Positions 42,507-50,976 of a stretch of 64,000 nt of DNA are shown in pieces. The translations under genes were made by a program, and so were the position numbers. This DNA is from Streptomyces sp. CB02058. Its GTDB lineage: Bacteria; Actinomycetota; Actinomycetes; Streptomycetales; Streptomycetaceae. How positions within the stretch are numbered: the stretch's first letter is position 1; each line of letters starts with the position of its first letter. The notes below the pieces were generated by a model. The model did no database searches, was not told where the DNA came from, and saw nothing but the letters and a program-made list of their open reading frames with translations. The DNA lies in contig NZ_LIPG01000008.1 in NCBI RefSeq assembly GCF_001905505.1, positions 248,001-312,000 of the forward strand, given 5' to 3'.

Positions 42507-44114
42507 TCAGTCGCTCACCACGAGCGCCGGGGTCTCCTTCGTCAGCACCTCGCCGCGGAAGAACGCCGGGCCGCGGCGGCGCATGGCCTCCATCAGCACC
42601 ACGCCGAGCAGCAGCAGCCCGACGCCGATGACGAAGACCGAGCCGACGCCGAACACCGAGGAACCCGAGCCGTAGGCCGGGTCCCACATGTCGTACAGCG
42701 TCTTGCCGAAGACCGCCGTGAGCAGGACGCCGCCGACGACGGGGAACAGGCCCTTGAAGACGAGGTCGCGCGCGGAGCGGGTCAGTTCGGTGCGGAAGTA
42801 CCAGGCGCAGGCGAAGGCCGTCAGCGCGTAGTAGAAGCAGATCATCAGGCCCAGCGCGTAGATCGTGTCGACCAGGACGTGCTCGCTGACCAGGGTCATC
42901 ACCGTGTAGAACACACCGGTCGCGACGCCCGCCACGACGGTGGCCCTCCCGGGCGTCCGGAAGCGCGGGTGGACCCGGGCGTACGAGGCGGGCAGCGCCT
43001 CGTAGGCCGCCATCGCCAGGACCGTGCGCGCCACCGGGATGAAGGTGGTCTGCAGGCTCGCGGCGGCGGAGGCCAGCACCGCGAGGAAGAGCAGGACGCC
43101 GAGGCCGGGGCCCATGACCGGACCGGCGAGGGCGGCGAAGACGTTGTCGGAGGTGTCCGGGTTGGCGAGGGCGGCGAAGACGTTGTCGGAGGTGTCCGGG
43201 TTGGCGAGGCCGAGCCCCGAGTCACCGGTGCCGACGGCCATCTGGGCCGCGATGCCGGTGGCGAGGTAGGAGCCGACCAGGACGACCATCGCGATGAGGG
43301 CGGCGCGGCCGGGTGTCCTGTCGCTGCCCGTGGTCTCCTCGTTGGCGGTGAGACAGGTGTCCCAGCCCCAGAACATGAAGATCGAGAGGGACAGGCCCGC
43401 CGTGAAGGCGGCGAAGGACTGGACCGCGAACGGGTTCAGCCAGGACCAGGAGAAGTCCAGCGACGTCGCGGCGAATTCACCGCTGCCCGCCTTGCGCACG
43501 GCCATGGCCACGAAGACGGCGAGGACGACGAGCTGGAGCGCCACGAGGGTGTACTGGATGCCCTTGGTGGCCGTCATCCCCCGGTAGCTGACGGCCGTGG
43601 CCGCGGCGATCAGGAGCAGACAGGTGAGGATGTGGACCGGCTTGCTGTCGTCCAGGGCCGCGACCGCGTCGCTGCCGGAGATCTCGCCGGCCAGCAGCCA
43701 GAAGTAGGAGGTCGCGACGCCCGCGAGGTTGGACAGGACGATGATCGTCGCGATGACCAGGCCCCAGCCGCACATCCATCCCAGGCGGGGCCCGAAGGCC
43801 TTCACGGTCCAGGTGAAGGAAGTGCCGCAGTCCGGCACGGCCTTGTTGAGCTCGCGGTAGGCGAAGGCGACCAGCAGCATCGGGAGGAACCCGGCCAGGA
43901 ACACGGCGGGCATCCGCACCCCGACCTCGCCCGCGGTGGAGCCGAGGGTGGAGGTCAGGCAGTACACGGGGGCGACGGTCGAGATGCCGAGGACGGCGCT
44001 GCCCATCAGCCCGACGGAGTTTCCGCCGAGGCCCTTCTCGCGTACGCCACCGTCGGCCGGGGCGCTTCCCCGTACCGTGTCTCCGGCCTGTGGCCGCGCG
44101 TCCAGCTCAGTCAT
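42507..44114 (-). CDS. APC-superfamily amino-acid permease, 535 aa
   Basis: Twelve-helix inner-membrane transporter of the amino acid-polyamine-organocation type: SVGLMGSAVLGISTVAPVYC in helix 1, AYRELNKAVPDCGTSFTW between helices 2 and 3, and MFWGWDTCLTANEET in helix 6. Substrate unknown. Between helices 7 and 8 the 13-residue block ANPDTSDNVFAAL is repeated exactly, from a 39-bp DNA duplication, so the protein is 13 residues longer than an unduplicated form. ATG 44114 begins the conserved-looking tail; no good ribosome site is visible. Confidence 0.9.
   Translation of the reverse strand: MTELDARPQAGDTVRGSAPADGGVREKGLGGNSVGLMGSAVLGISTVAPVYCLTSTLGSTAGEVGVRMPAVFLAGFLPMLLVAFAYRELNKAVPDCGTSFTWTVKAFGPRLGWMCGWGLVIATIIVLSNLAGVATSYFWLLAGEISGSDAVAALDDSKPVHILTCLLLIAAATAVSYRGMTATKGIQYTLVALQLVVLAVFVAMAVRKAGSGEFAATSLDFSWSWLNPFAVQSFAAFTAGLSLSIFMFWGWDTCLTANEETTGSDRTPGRAALIAMVVLVGSYLATGIAAQMAVGTGDSGLGLANPDTSDNVFAALANPDTSDNVFAALAGPVMGPGLGVLLFLAVLASAAASLQTTFIPVARTVLAMAAYEALPASYARVHPRFRTPGRATVVAGVATGVFYTVMTLVSEHVLVDTIYALGLMICFYYALTAFACAWYFRTELTRSARDLVFKGLFPVVGGVLLTAVFGKTLYDMWDPAYGSGSSVFGVGSVFVIGVGLLLLGVVLMEAMRRRGPAFFRGEVLTKETPALVVSD
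43126..43209. repeat. Exact 39-bp tandem duplication in the permease gene
   Basis: Copies 43126-43164 and 43165-43203 are identical, with the first six bases of a third copy following. In frame, adding 13 residues (about 302-329). Perfect identity suggests a recent duplication or ongoing slippage. Confidence 0.95.
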
Positions 44115-44377
44115 GGAGAGGACGCTATGTGCTGCGGTTTCCACATCCGGAGGATGAGACTCCGACGTCTCACCCTTGACTCGCCACCACCCAGCGGCAA
44201 TTGAGCGGACACATCGAAGGCGCAAAGTAAACACAGCCTTGCATTCAATGACCCCGAACGCATCGGCTTTGTATACGGGAATCGCACCACCGCCCGATTT
44301 ATGACGGTTCAAAAATTTCCCGTCGCCGACGGTCGGGCCCCTTCATCGAGGCCCCTCCGCCGGCGCGGCCGGGAACC

Positions 44378-46297
44378 CTACTTGCGGTACAGCTCCTCTA
44401 TCTCCGCGTCGAAGTCCCGCGCGACGGCGTCCCGCTTGAGCTTCAGCGAGGGGGTGAGATGGCCGCTCTCCTCGGTGAAGTCCCGCGGCAGCACCGTGAA
44501 CTTGCGGATGGACTCGGCGCGTGAGACCAGCCTGTTGGCCTCGTCGACCGCGCGCTGGAGGGCCGAGCGCAGCTCCTCGTCCTGGACGAGTTCCTTCAGG
44601 GGGACGCCCTCCTTCTTGCGCATCCGGCGCCAGTGGGCGAGGCCGTCCGCCTCCAGCGTGATCAGGGCGCTGATGAACGGCCGGTTGTCGCCGACCACCA
44701 TGCACTGGCTGACCAGCGGATGGGCGCGCAGCCAGTCCTCCAGCGGGGCCGGGGTGACGTTCTTGCCGCCCGAGGTGATGATGATGTCCTTCTTGCGGCC
44801 GGTGATCGTGAGGTAGCCGTCCTCGTCCAGCGCGCCCAGGTCACCCGTGGGGAACCAGTTGTCCTCCAGATACGGGACGGCCTCGGCCCGCTCGGTGTCC
44901 CAGTAGCCCTGGAAGACCTGACCGCCGCTGAGCAGGACCTCGCCGTCCTCCGCGATCCGCACGGCGGTGCCCGGCAGCGGCCAGCCCACCGTGCCCAGCC
45001 GGGGTTTGAGGGGCGGGGTGACCGTGGCCGCCGCGGTGGTCTCGGTCAGCCCGTAGCCCTCGAAGATCTGGATGCCGGCCCCCGCGTAGAAGGCGGCGAG
45101 CCGGGACCCGAGCGGGGAACCGCCGCAGATCGAGTACCGGACATGACCGCCCAGCGCGGCGCGGATACGCCGGTAGACCAGCGGGTCGTACAGGGCGCGG
45201 GCGGCACGCAGGCCGAGGCCCGGGCCGGGGCCCGTGCCGTGTTCGGCGGCCTCGACCGCCTCGCCGTACCGCTGCGCGATGCGGGCCGCGCGGTCGAAGG
45301 AGGAGGCACGGCCCATCTTCTCCGCGGTGGCCCGGCCGGTGTTGTAGACCTTCTCCAGGACGTACGGGATGGCCAGCAGGAACGTCGGCTTGAAACCGGC
45401 CAGGTCCGCGAGCAGGTCCTCGGTCTGGATGGACGGCGCGTGCCCGAGGCGTACGCGGGCGCGCAGACAGCCGATCGCGACCATCCGGCCGAAGACGTGC
45501 GAGAGCGGCAGGAAGAGGAGAGTCGACGCGGGCTCCTTGGACACCGACTTGAAGACGGGATGGAGCAGCTCGATGGCGTTGTCGACCTCGGCGAAGAAGT
45601 TCCCGTGGGTCAGCACGCAGCCCTTGGGCCGCCCGGTGGTGCCCGAGGTGTAGATGAGCGTGGCAGGGCTGTCCGGCTCCAGGGCGGCGCGGCGGGCGAC
45701 GACGGCCGCGTCCGGGACGTCCTTGCCGAGCGTCTTCAGCCGGCCTATGGCGCCCGTGTCGAACTGCCAGAGGTGGGTGAGGTCCCCGAGCTGCTGGCGC
45801 TCCTGACTGACCAGCCTGCCCTGCTCCTTGGACTCCACCGCGCAGGCGACGGCTCCGGAGTCCTGGAGGATCCAGCGCGTCTGGAAGGCCGAGGAGGTGG
45901 GGTAGATGGGCACGGTGACCAGCCCGGCGGCCCAGGCCGCGAAGTCGAGCAGCGTCCACTCGTAGGTCGTACGGGCCATGATCGCGATCCGGTCACCGGA
46001 CTGGAGGCCCTCCGCGACCAGGCCCTTCGCGACGGCCAGCACCTCGTCGGCGAACGCGGCCGCGGTCATGTCCTGCCAGCGGCCGTCCGCCTGCTTGCGG
46101 CTGAGGACGGCTTCGGCCGGTGCCTCCCGGGCGTTGTCGAAGGGGATCTCGGCGAGCGATCCGCGCCGCACGGGCGGCGCGAGCGGCGGCACGGAGACCT
46201 CCCGTACGGTGCCGTCCGCCGCCCTGACCTTGGTCGGCTCGACCAGGACGGGAACGGCGGGCGCGGCGGTTGCTGCGGCGGGGGCGGGCGTGGACAC
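44378..46297 (-). CDS. Long-chain fatty acid-CoA ligase (FadD15-like), 639 aa
   Basis: Activates fatty acids to acyl-CoA. ANL motifs: TLIYTSGTTGRPKGCVLTHGN (about 210-230), GYGLTETTAAAT, and the hinge region TGDLGALDEDGYLTITGRKKDIIITSGGKNV, followed by the C-domain. Length matches long-chain synthetases. The GTG at 46297 has GAGGAG six nt upstream; the upstream in-frame GTG at 46387 would add 30 Pro/Ala-rich residues with no ribosome site. Same strand as the thiolase upstream at 46585 but separated by a repeat-rich gap. Confidence 0.9.
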   Translation of the reverse strand: MSTPAPAAATAAPAVPVLVEPTKVRAADGTVREVSVPPLAPPVRRGSLAEIPFDNAREAPAEAVLSRKQADGRWQDMTAAAFADEVLAVAKGLVAEGLQSGDRIAIMARTTYEWTLLDFAAWAAGLVTVPIYPTSSAFQTRWILQDSGAVACAVESKEQGRLVSQERQQLGDLTHLWQFDTGAIGRLKTLGKDVPDAAVVARRAALEPDSPATLIYTSGTTGRPKGCVLTHGNFFAEVDNAIELLHPVFKSVSKEPASTLLFLPLSHVFGRMVAIGCLRARVRLGHAPSIQTEDLLADLAGFKPTFLLAIPYVLEKVYNTGRATAEKMGRASSFDRAARIAQRYGEAVEAAEHGTGPGPGLGLRAARALYDPLVYRRIRAALGGHVRYSICGGSPLGSRLAAFYAGAGIQIFEGYGLTETTAAATVTPPLKPRLGTVGWPLPGTAVRIAEDGEVLLSGGQVFQGYWDTERAEAVPYLEDNWFPTGDLGALDEDGYLTITGRKKDIIITSGGKNVTPAPLEDWLRAHPLVSQCMVVGDNRPFISALITLEADGLAHWRRMRKKEGVPLKELVQDEELRSALQRAVDEANRLVSRAESIRKFTVLPRDFTEESGHLTPSLKLKRDAVARDFDAEIEELYRK

Positions 46298-46387
46298 GAG
46301 CGGCTCCTCGACGTGGGGGCCGGCGTGGGCCCCGTCCCTGAGGGGGGCCTGCGCCGGGGCGGCTGCTGGGTGCGCGGGGTCGTTCAC

Positions 46388-46584
46388 GTACGGGCGGGCG
46401 GGTCGATCACGGACGGGGGGCTCGGGGCGTTCACCGCCCCGTACCGGCGGGCGGGTCGATCACGGACGGAGGGCTCGGGGTTCGGGGCGTTCGCGGACAG
46501 GCGGGCGGGTCCCGCCGTCCCGGGCGGGCGGGCGGGTCCCGCTGCCACGTACGGGCGGGCGGGTCCCGCCGTCCCGTGCGGGGC
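46388..46584. repeat. G-rich imperfect tandem repeats with a G-quadruplex motif
   Basis: GGCGGGCGGGTC recurs five times in 46388-46584, in two longer units sharing GATCACGGACGG and three sharing CCCGC. GGGCGGGCGGGCGGG (46522-46536) is a textbook G-quadruplex sequence on the plus strand, which is the template strand for the flanking leftward genes. Confidence 0.7.
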
Positions 46585-47862
46585 TCAGGGGCGTTCCAGG
46601 ATCGCGGTGACTCCCTGGCCTCCCGCGGCGCAGACCGAGATCAGGCCCCGGCCGGGGCCCTCCCGCTCGGCGAGGAGTGCGGCCAGCGTCGCCACGATCC
46701 GGGCCCCCGTCGCGGCGAAGGGGTGTCCGGTCGCGAGCGACGATCCGACCACATTCAGCTTGTCCCTGTCGACGGGGGCGAGGCCCTGCTTCTCCCAGGC
46801 GGCCAGCGTGGCGAGCACCTGGGAGGCGAACGCTTCGTGGATCTCGAAGAGGTCGAAGTCCTCGATGCCCAGACCGGCCCGCTCCAGCATGCGCGGCACG
46901 GCGTACGCGGGCGCCATCAGCAGCCCGTCGTCACCGTTCACGTAGTCCACGGCGGCCGTCTCGTACAGCGACAGGAAGGCCAGCGGCCTCAGACCGCGCG
47001 CCTCGGCCCACTCCTCGCTCGCCAGCAGCACGGTGGCCGCGCCGTCGGTGAGCGGGGTCGAATTGCCCGCCGTCATCGTCGCGTCGGGATGCCCGGCGCC
47101 GAACACCGGCTTCAGGGTGGCGAGTTTCTCCACCGTGGAGCCGGGACGCAGGTTCTGGTCGCGGTCCAGGCCGAGGTACGGGACGACGAGGTCGTCCAGG
47201 AAGCCCCGGTCGTAGGCGGCGGCGAGCCGCTGGTGGCTGGTGGCGGCCAGCAGGTCCTGGTCCTCGCGGGTCACCCCCCACTTCCTGGCGGTGACCGCCG
47301 CGTGCTCGCCCATCGAAAGCCCGGTGCGCGGCTCGGCGTTGCGCGGGATGTCCGGGACGAGATGCCGGGGCCGGACGGCGGCCAGCGCCTTCATCCTGGC
47401 GCTCGCCGACTTCGCGCGGCGCGCCTCCAGCAGGATCCTGCGCAGCTGGTCGTTGACGCCGAGGGGCGCGTCGCTCGTGGTGTCCGCGCCACCGGCGATC
47501 GCCGAGTCCACCGCACCCAGCGCGATCTTGCCGGCTGCGGCGATCACGGCCTGGAGACCGGTGCCGCACGCCTGCTGGATGTCGTACGCGGGCGTACGCG
47601 GGTCCAGGGCGGAGCCGAGGACGGTCTCGCGGGCCAGATTGAAGTCCCGGCTGTGCTTGAGGACCGCGCCGGCGACGAACTCTCCGACCTGTTGCCCGCC
47701 CAGACCGAACCGCTCGACGAGACCGTCCAGCGCGGCGGTCAGCATGTCCTGGTTCGACGCTCGCGCGTAGGGACCGTCGGAGCGGGCGAAGGGGATGCGG
47801 CTGCCGCCGATGACCGCGACCCGGCGCGGCTGCGGAAGCGGGAGGGGAATCAACTCGACCAA
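46585..47862 (-). CDS. Acetyl-CoA acetyltransferase / thiolase (FadA2-like), 425 aa
   Basis: Thiolase of beta-oxidation type. Nucleophilic Cys99 in QQACGTG, the NExHEAF-like EIHEAFA, GHPFAATGARIV and the second catalytic Cys in CAAGGQG are all present. The N-terminus is best fitted by TTG 47862 with a purine-rich GAGATGAG upstream; other starts would cut the conserved region. Divergent from the FabG4-like gene across an operator-bearing gap. The set matches the M. tuberculosis fadA2-fabG4-htdX neighbourhood. Confidence 0.88.
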   Translation of the reverse strand: MVELIPLPLPQPRRVAVIGGSRIPFARSDGPYARASNQDMLTAALDGLVERFGLGGQQVGEFVAGAVLKHSRDFNLARETVLGSALDPRTPAYDIQQACGTGLQAVIAAAGKIALGAVDSAIAGGADTTSDAPLGVNDQLRRILLEARRAKSASARMKALAAVRPRHLVPDIPRNAEPRTGLSMGEHAAVTARKWGVTREDQDLLAATSHQRLAAAYDRGFLDDLVVPYLGLDRDQNLRPGSTVEKLATLKPVFGAGHPDATMTAGNSTPLTDGAATVLLASEEWAEARGLRPLAFLSLYETAAVDYVNGDDGLLMAPAYAVPRMLERAGLGIEDFDLFEIHEAFASQVLATLAAWEKQGLAPVDRDKLNVVGSSLATGHPFAATGARIVATLAALLAEREGPGRGLISVCAAGGQGVTAILERP

Positions 47863-47886
47863 CTCATCTCGACATCTCCTGACCCT

Positions 47887-47909
47887 TGAGTAACCTTACT
47901 CAGGAGTAA
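47887..47909. promoter_or_regulatory. Overlapping palindromes, likely operator of the TetR at 50122
   Basis: TGAGTAA-CC-TTACTCA (47887-47902) overlaps TTACTC-AG-GAGTAA (47896-47909) between the divergent thiolase and reductase genes. A similar site (11 of 14 matches) precedes the tetR gene. Confidence 0.7.
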
Positions 47910-47936
47910 ATCTACGACCGAGCAGGAGTCCAGACA

Positions 47937-49259
47937 ATGGCCGACCGCTATCTGCACTTCACCGGCACGGCGCCCGGCCGTTTCCTGACGCGCAGGCTGG
48001 GCCTCCCGCAGCCCGCGCCGCTGCGCCGCTGGACGCTGGAAACCCCTTCCCTCGACGGGCCGTTGCTCCACCTCACCGCCGGGAAGCCGGCCCACCCCGG
48101 CACGCTCGGCCCGGTGCTCGCCGCGACCGGCCTGAAGGTCACCGAGCAGGCCGACCGCCCGGCGGGCATCGTCCTGGACGCGACCGGAGTCACCACGGCC
48201 GCCGGGCTCGCCGACGTACACGCCGCACTGCACCCCGTCGTGCGCTCGCTGGCCACCGGGGGCCGCGTCGTCGTGCTCGGCACCTCCCCGTCCCCCGACG
48301 ACCACCACCAGGCGGCGGCGCAGCAGGCCCTCGAAGGGTTCGTGCGCTCCCTCGGCAAGGAGATCGGCAAGGGCGCCACCGTGCAGCTGGTGCGGCTCGC
48401 CCCCGGTGCGGACCCCGCGTCGGCCGAGTCCACCCTCCGCTTCCTGCTGTCGCCCCGCTCCGCCTACGTCAGCGGCCAGGTCGTCGAGCTCAGCGCCGAC
48501 GCACCCGGCGAGGTCGCCGACTGGGCGGCCCCGCTCGGCGGGCGCACCGCGCTGGTCACCGGCGCCGCGCGCGGCATCGGCGCGGCCGTCGCCTCCGTCC
48601 TCGCCAGGGACGGCGCCCAGGTGTTCTGCCTGGACGTGCCGCAGGCGCGGGAGGAGCTCACCCGCACCGCCGACCGGCTCGGCGCGACCGCCCTGCCGCT
48701 GGACATCACCGCGCCCGACGCCGCCGAGCAGATCGCCGCGGCCGTCCCCGGCGGACTCGACGTCCTCGTCCACAACGCGGGCATCACCCGTGACCGCAGG
48801 CTCGCCAACATGGCGGCCGACCGCTGGGCCTCGGTCATCGACGTCAACCTGGACAGCGTCCTGCGCACGACGGACGCCCTCATCGGCTCGGGCACCCTGC
48901 GCCGGGGCGGCCGCATCGTCGCGACCGCGTCCATCGCCGGGATCGCGGGCAACAACGGCCAGACCAACTACGCGGCCAGCAAGGCGGGCATCATCGGCCT
49001 GGTCCGCTCACTGGCCCCGCGCGCCGCCGCCGAACACGGCATCACCGTCAACGCGGTCGCCCCCGGCTTCATCGAGACGAAGATGACGGCCGCCGTGCCG
49101 CTCTTCATCCGGGAGGCGGGCCGCCGGATGAACTCCCTCTCCCAGGGCGGCCTTCCGGTCGACGTGGCCGAGACCACCGCCTGGTTCGCCCAGCCCGCCT
49201 CCGGCGCGGTCAACGGCCAGATCGTGCGGGTCTGCGGCCAGAGCCTGCTGGGGGCCTGA
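47937..49259 (+). CDS. fabG4: FabG4-like 3-oxoacyl-thioester reductase, 440 aa
   Basis: NAD(P)H-dependent SDR reducing 3-oxoacyl-CoA or -ACP, distinguished from ordinary FabG (about 250 residues) by an N-terminal flavodoxin-like domain of ~200 residues. SDR motifs: VTGAARGIG (about 207), NAGITRDRRLANM and YAASK (about 344). Same length class as M. tuberculosis FabG4. AGGAG precedes ATG 47937. Three-nt gap to the MaoC gene, so an operon. The reductase + dehydratase + thiolase trio could serve beta-oxidation or chain extension. Confidence 0.9.
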   Translation: MADRYLHFTGTAPGRFLTRRLGLPQPAPLRRWTLETPSLDGPLLHLTAGKPAHPGTLGPVLAATGLKVTEQADRPAGIVLDATGVTTAAGLADVHAALHPVVRSLATGGRVVVLGTSPSPDDHHQAAAQQALEGFVRSLGKEIGKGATVQLVRLAPGADPASAESTLRFLLSPRSAYVSGQVVELSADAPGEVADWAAPLGGRTALVTGAARGIGAAVASVLARDGAQVFCLDVPQAREELTRTADRLGATALPLDITAPDAAEQIAAAVPGGLDVLVHNAGITRDRRLANMAADRWASVIDVNLDSVLRTTDALIGSGTLRRGGRIVATASIAGIAGNNGQTNYAASKAGIIGLVRSLAPRAAAEHGITVNAVAPGFIETKMTAAVPLFIREAGRRMNSLSQGGLPVDVAETTAWFAQPASGAVNGQIVRVCGQSLLGA

Positions 49260-49262
49260 TCC

Positions 49263-50093
49263 ATGACCGGCCTCGGCATGTCCCTCGTACGCGGAGCCGT
49301 CACCTCGCCGTTCAAGCGGGCCGGGCGCGAGGACGCCACGCTGCCTTCCGGCCCCGAGGTGCTCCCGCCCGTCCGCATCGCCCCCGGCCCCCTCGCCGCG
49401 TACAGCAGGATCTGCGGCTTCACCGAACCCGGCGTCCTGCCGCTCACCTACCCGCATGTGCTGGGCTTCCCGCTCGCCATGCGGCTGATGACGGACCGCG
49501 CCTTCTCGCTGCCGGTGCTGGGACTGGTCCACACCTGGATCGAGATCACCTCGCACCGGACGCTCCACCCACAGGATGAGCCGGAACTCACGGTGTACGC
49601 CGCAGGGCTGACACCCCATCGGCGCGGGACGGAGGTGACGATGACGACCGCGGCGCGGCTCGGGGGCGAGCTGGTCTGGGAGTCCCGCAGCGGCTACCTC
49701 TCCCGGCACACGACCACCGGGCACGTCCCCTCATCGACCCCGCCCGCCACCCCCGGGGAGCTGCCCGCCGTGGCGCAGTGGCGGCTGCCGACGGACCTGG
49801 GGCGGCGTTACGGCGCCGCGTCGGGCGACCGGAACCCCATCCACCTGCACCCGGTGACGGCACGGCTGTTCGGCTTCCGCCGGCACATCGCACACGGCAT
49901 GTGGACCCTGGCCCGCTGCGTGGCCGCGGCCGAGGAGGAGCCCGGCCGTGTCCGGAGCGTCAGGGCGGATTTCAGAGCGCCGGTCCTGCTGCCCGCCACC
50001 GTGACGTACGCCGCCGAGGACACCGCCTTCCAGCTGCGCGACGGCGACCGCGTCCACCTCACCGGAAGCCTGGCCCGCTCGCCGGAAGTGTGA
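49263..50093 (+). CDS. MaoC-like dehydratase (HtdX-like), 276 aa
   Basis: Double hot-dog hydratase acting on 3-hydroxyacyl/enoyl thioesters. The hydratase-2 signature YGAASGDRNPIHLHPVTARLFGF (about 182-204) is intact, with the catalytic Asp/His. The N-terminal half (about 40-140) is the degenerate hot dog. Start ATG 49263 follows the reductase stop by 3 nt. Matches HtdX of M. tuberculosis in size and neighbours. Convergent with the tetR gene. Confidence 0.88.
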   Translation: MTGLGMSLVRGAVTSPFKRAGREDATLPSGPEVLPPVRIAPGPLAAYSRICGFTEPGVLPLTYPHVLGFPLAMRLMTDRAFSLPVLGLVHTWIEITSHRTLHPQDEPELTVYAAGLTPHRRGTEVTMTTAARLGGELVWESRSGYLSRHTTTGHVPSSTPPATPGELPAVAQWRLPTDLGRRYGAASGDRNPIHLHPVTARLFGFRRHIAHGMWTLARCVAAAEEEPGRVRSVRADFRAPVLLPATVTYAAEDTAFQLRDGDRVHLTGSLARSPEV

Positions 50094-50121
50094 CCCCCGA
50101 GGCTGCTCCGGGAGGGCCGGC

Positions 50122-50766
50122 TCAGTCCTCCCGGGGCACCCAGCCGCGCCCGTGCATGAGGTTCTCCAGACCCGCCCAGGAGAAGTTCATCAGTGTCGCG
50201 GCGGCCTCCTTGGCCGAGACCCCGGGCGTGACGTTCGCCCACCCCGCGAGCGCCTCGGCGGCCCCCACGAGGGCCTGCGCGAGACCCGCCACATCCCGGT
50301 CCGGCAGTGCGCGATCACGGTGCGCCTCGCGCGCGGCGGCCCCGATCAGACCCGTCACGAACGCAACGATCTCCTTGCGCAGCGCCCCCACCTCGCTGAC
50401 GAACGGCTCGCCGTGCGAGCTCGCCTGCTGGTGCAGCACCGCCCAGCCGTCCGGGTTCTCCGCGGTGTGCGTGAAGAACCCCCGCAGTCCTTCCCACAGT
50501 TGCCGGTCGGCGGGCAGCCCCGGCTCCACCGCGGACTGCACCGCTTCCACCAGCGCTTTTGCCTCGCGGCGGATGCACGCGGTGAAGAGCTCCTCCTTGG
50601 AATTCAGGTACAGATAGACCAAGGGCTTCGAGACACCGGCCAGTTCGGCGATCTCATCCATCGAAGCGGCCCGGTATCCGCGCTGCCCGAAGATCCGCAC
50701 GGCCGCGTCCATCATCTGCTGCTCACGCACCGCACGTGGCATCCGTTTGCTCTTCACTGCACTCAC
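50122..50766 (-). CDS. TetR-family regulator of the fabG4/fadA module, 214 aa
   Basis: HTH at about 15-60: MDAAVRIFGQRGYRAASMDEIAELAGVSKPLVYLYLNSKEELF. Ligand domain helix-rich, ending in WAGLENLMHGRGW. GTG 50766 is preferred (GGAGGG 9 nt upstream); ATG 50775 sits too close to that site. The motif in its own promoter (50795-50808) matches the operator between the thiolase and reductase genes at 11 of 14 positions, so it probably represses itself and both divergent fatty-acid transcripts, with an acyl-CoA as probable ligand (inference). Confidence 0.88.
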   Translation of the reverse strand: MSAVKSKRMPRAVREQQMMDAAVRIFGQRGYRAASMDEIAELAGVSKPLVYLYLNSKEELFTACIRREAKALVEAVQSAVEPGLPADRQLWEGLRGFFTHTAENPDGWAVLHQQASSHGEPFVSEVGALRKEIVAFVTGLIGAAAREAHRDRALPDRDVAGLAQALVGAAEALAGWANVTPGVSAKEAAATLMNFSWAGLENLMHGRGWVPRED

Positions 50767-50794
50767 GTCGGACATCCCTCCCGCCCCCTCTGCG

Positions 50795-50808
50795 CTACTC
50801 CTCGGTAA
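50795..50808 (-). promoter_or_regulatory. Autoregulatory site of the TetR gene
   Basis: On the minus strand TTACCGAGGAGTAG, compared with TTACTCAGGAGTAA at 47896-47909: 11 of 14 identical. It lies 29 nt before the chosen start. Confidence 0.55.
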
Positions 50809-50976
50809 GAGTACGGCTCGGCATGATCCCCCGCCGTCACGATGGAACGCACCCGGACACGATGGCCGGTAGTGGTCCACCGATCCTGACGGGCACTCCC
50901 GTACGTCTCAGGGCCCCCACGGGATCAATCCCGCGGCTGACGCGTCCACACGATTCCGCCTCCTAGTGTCCCTCGT

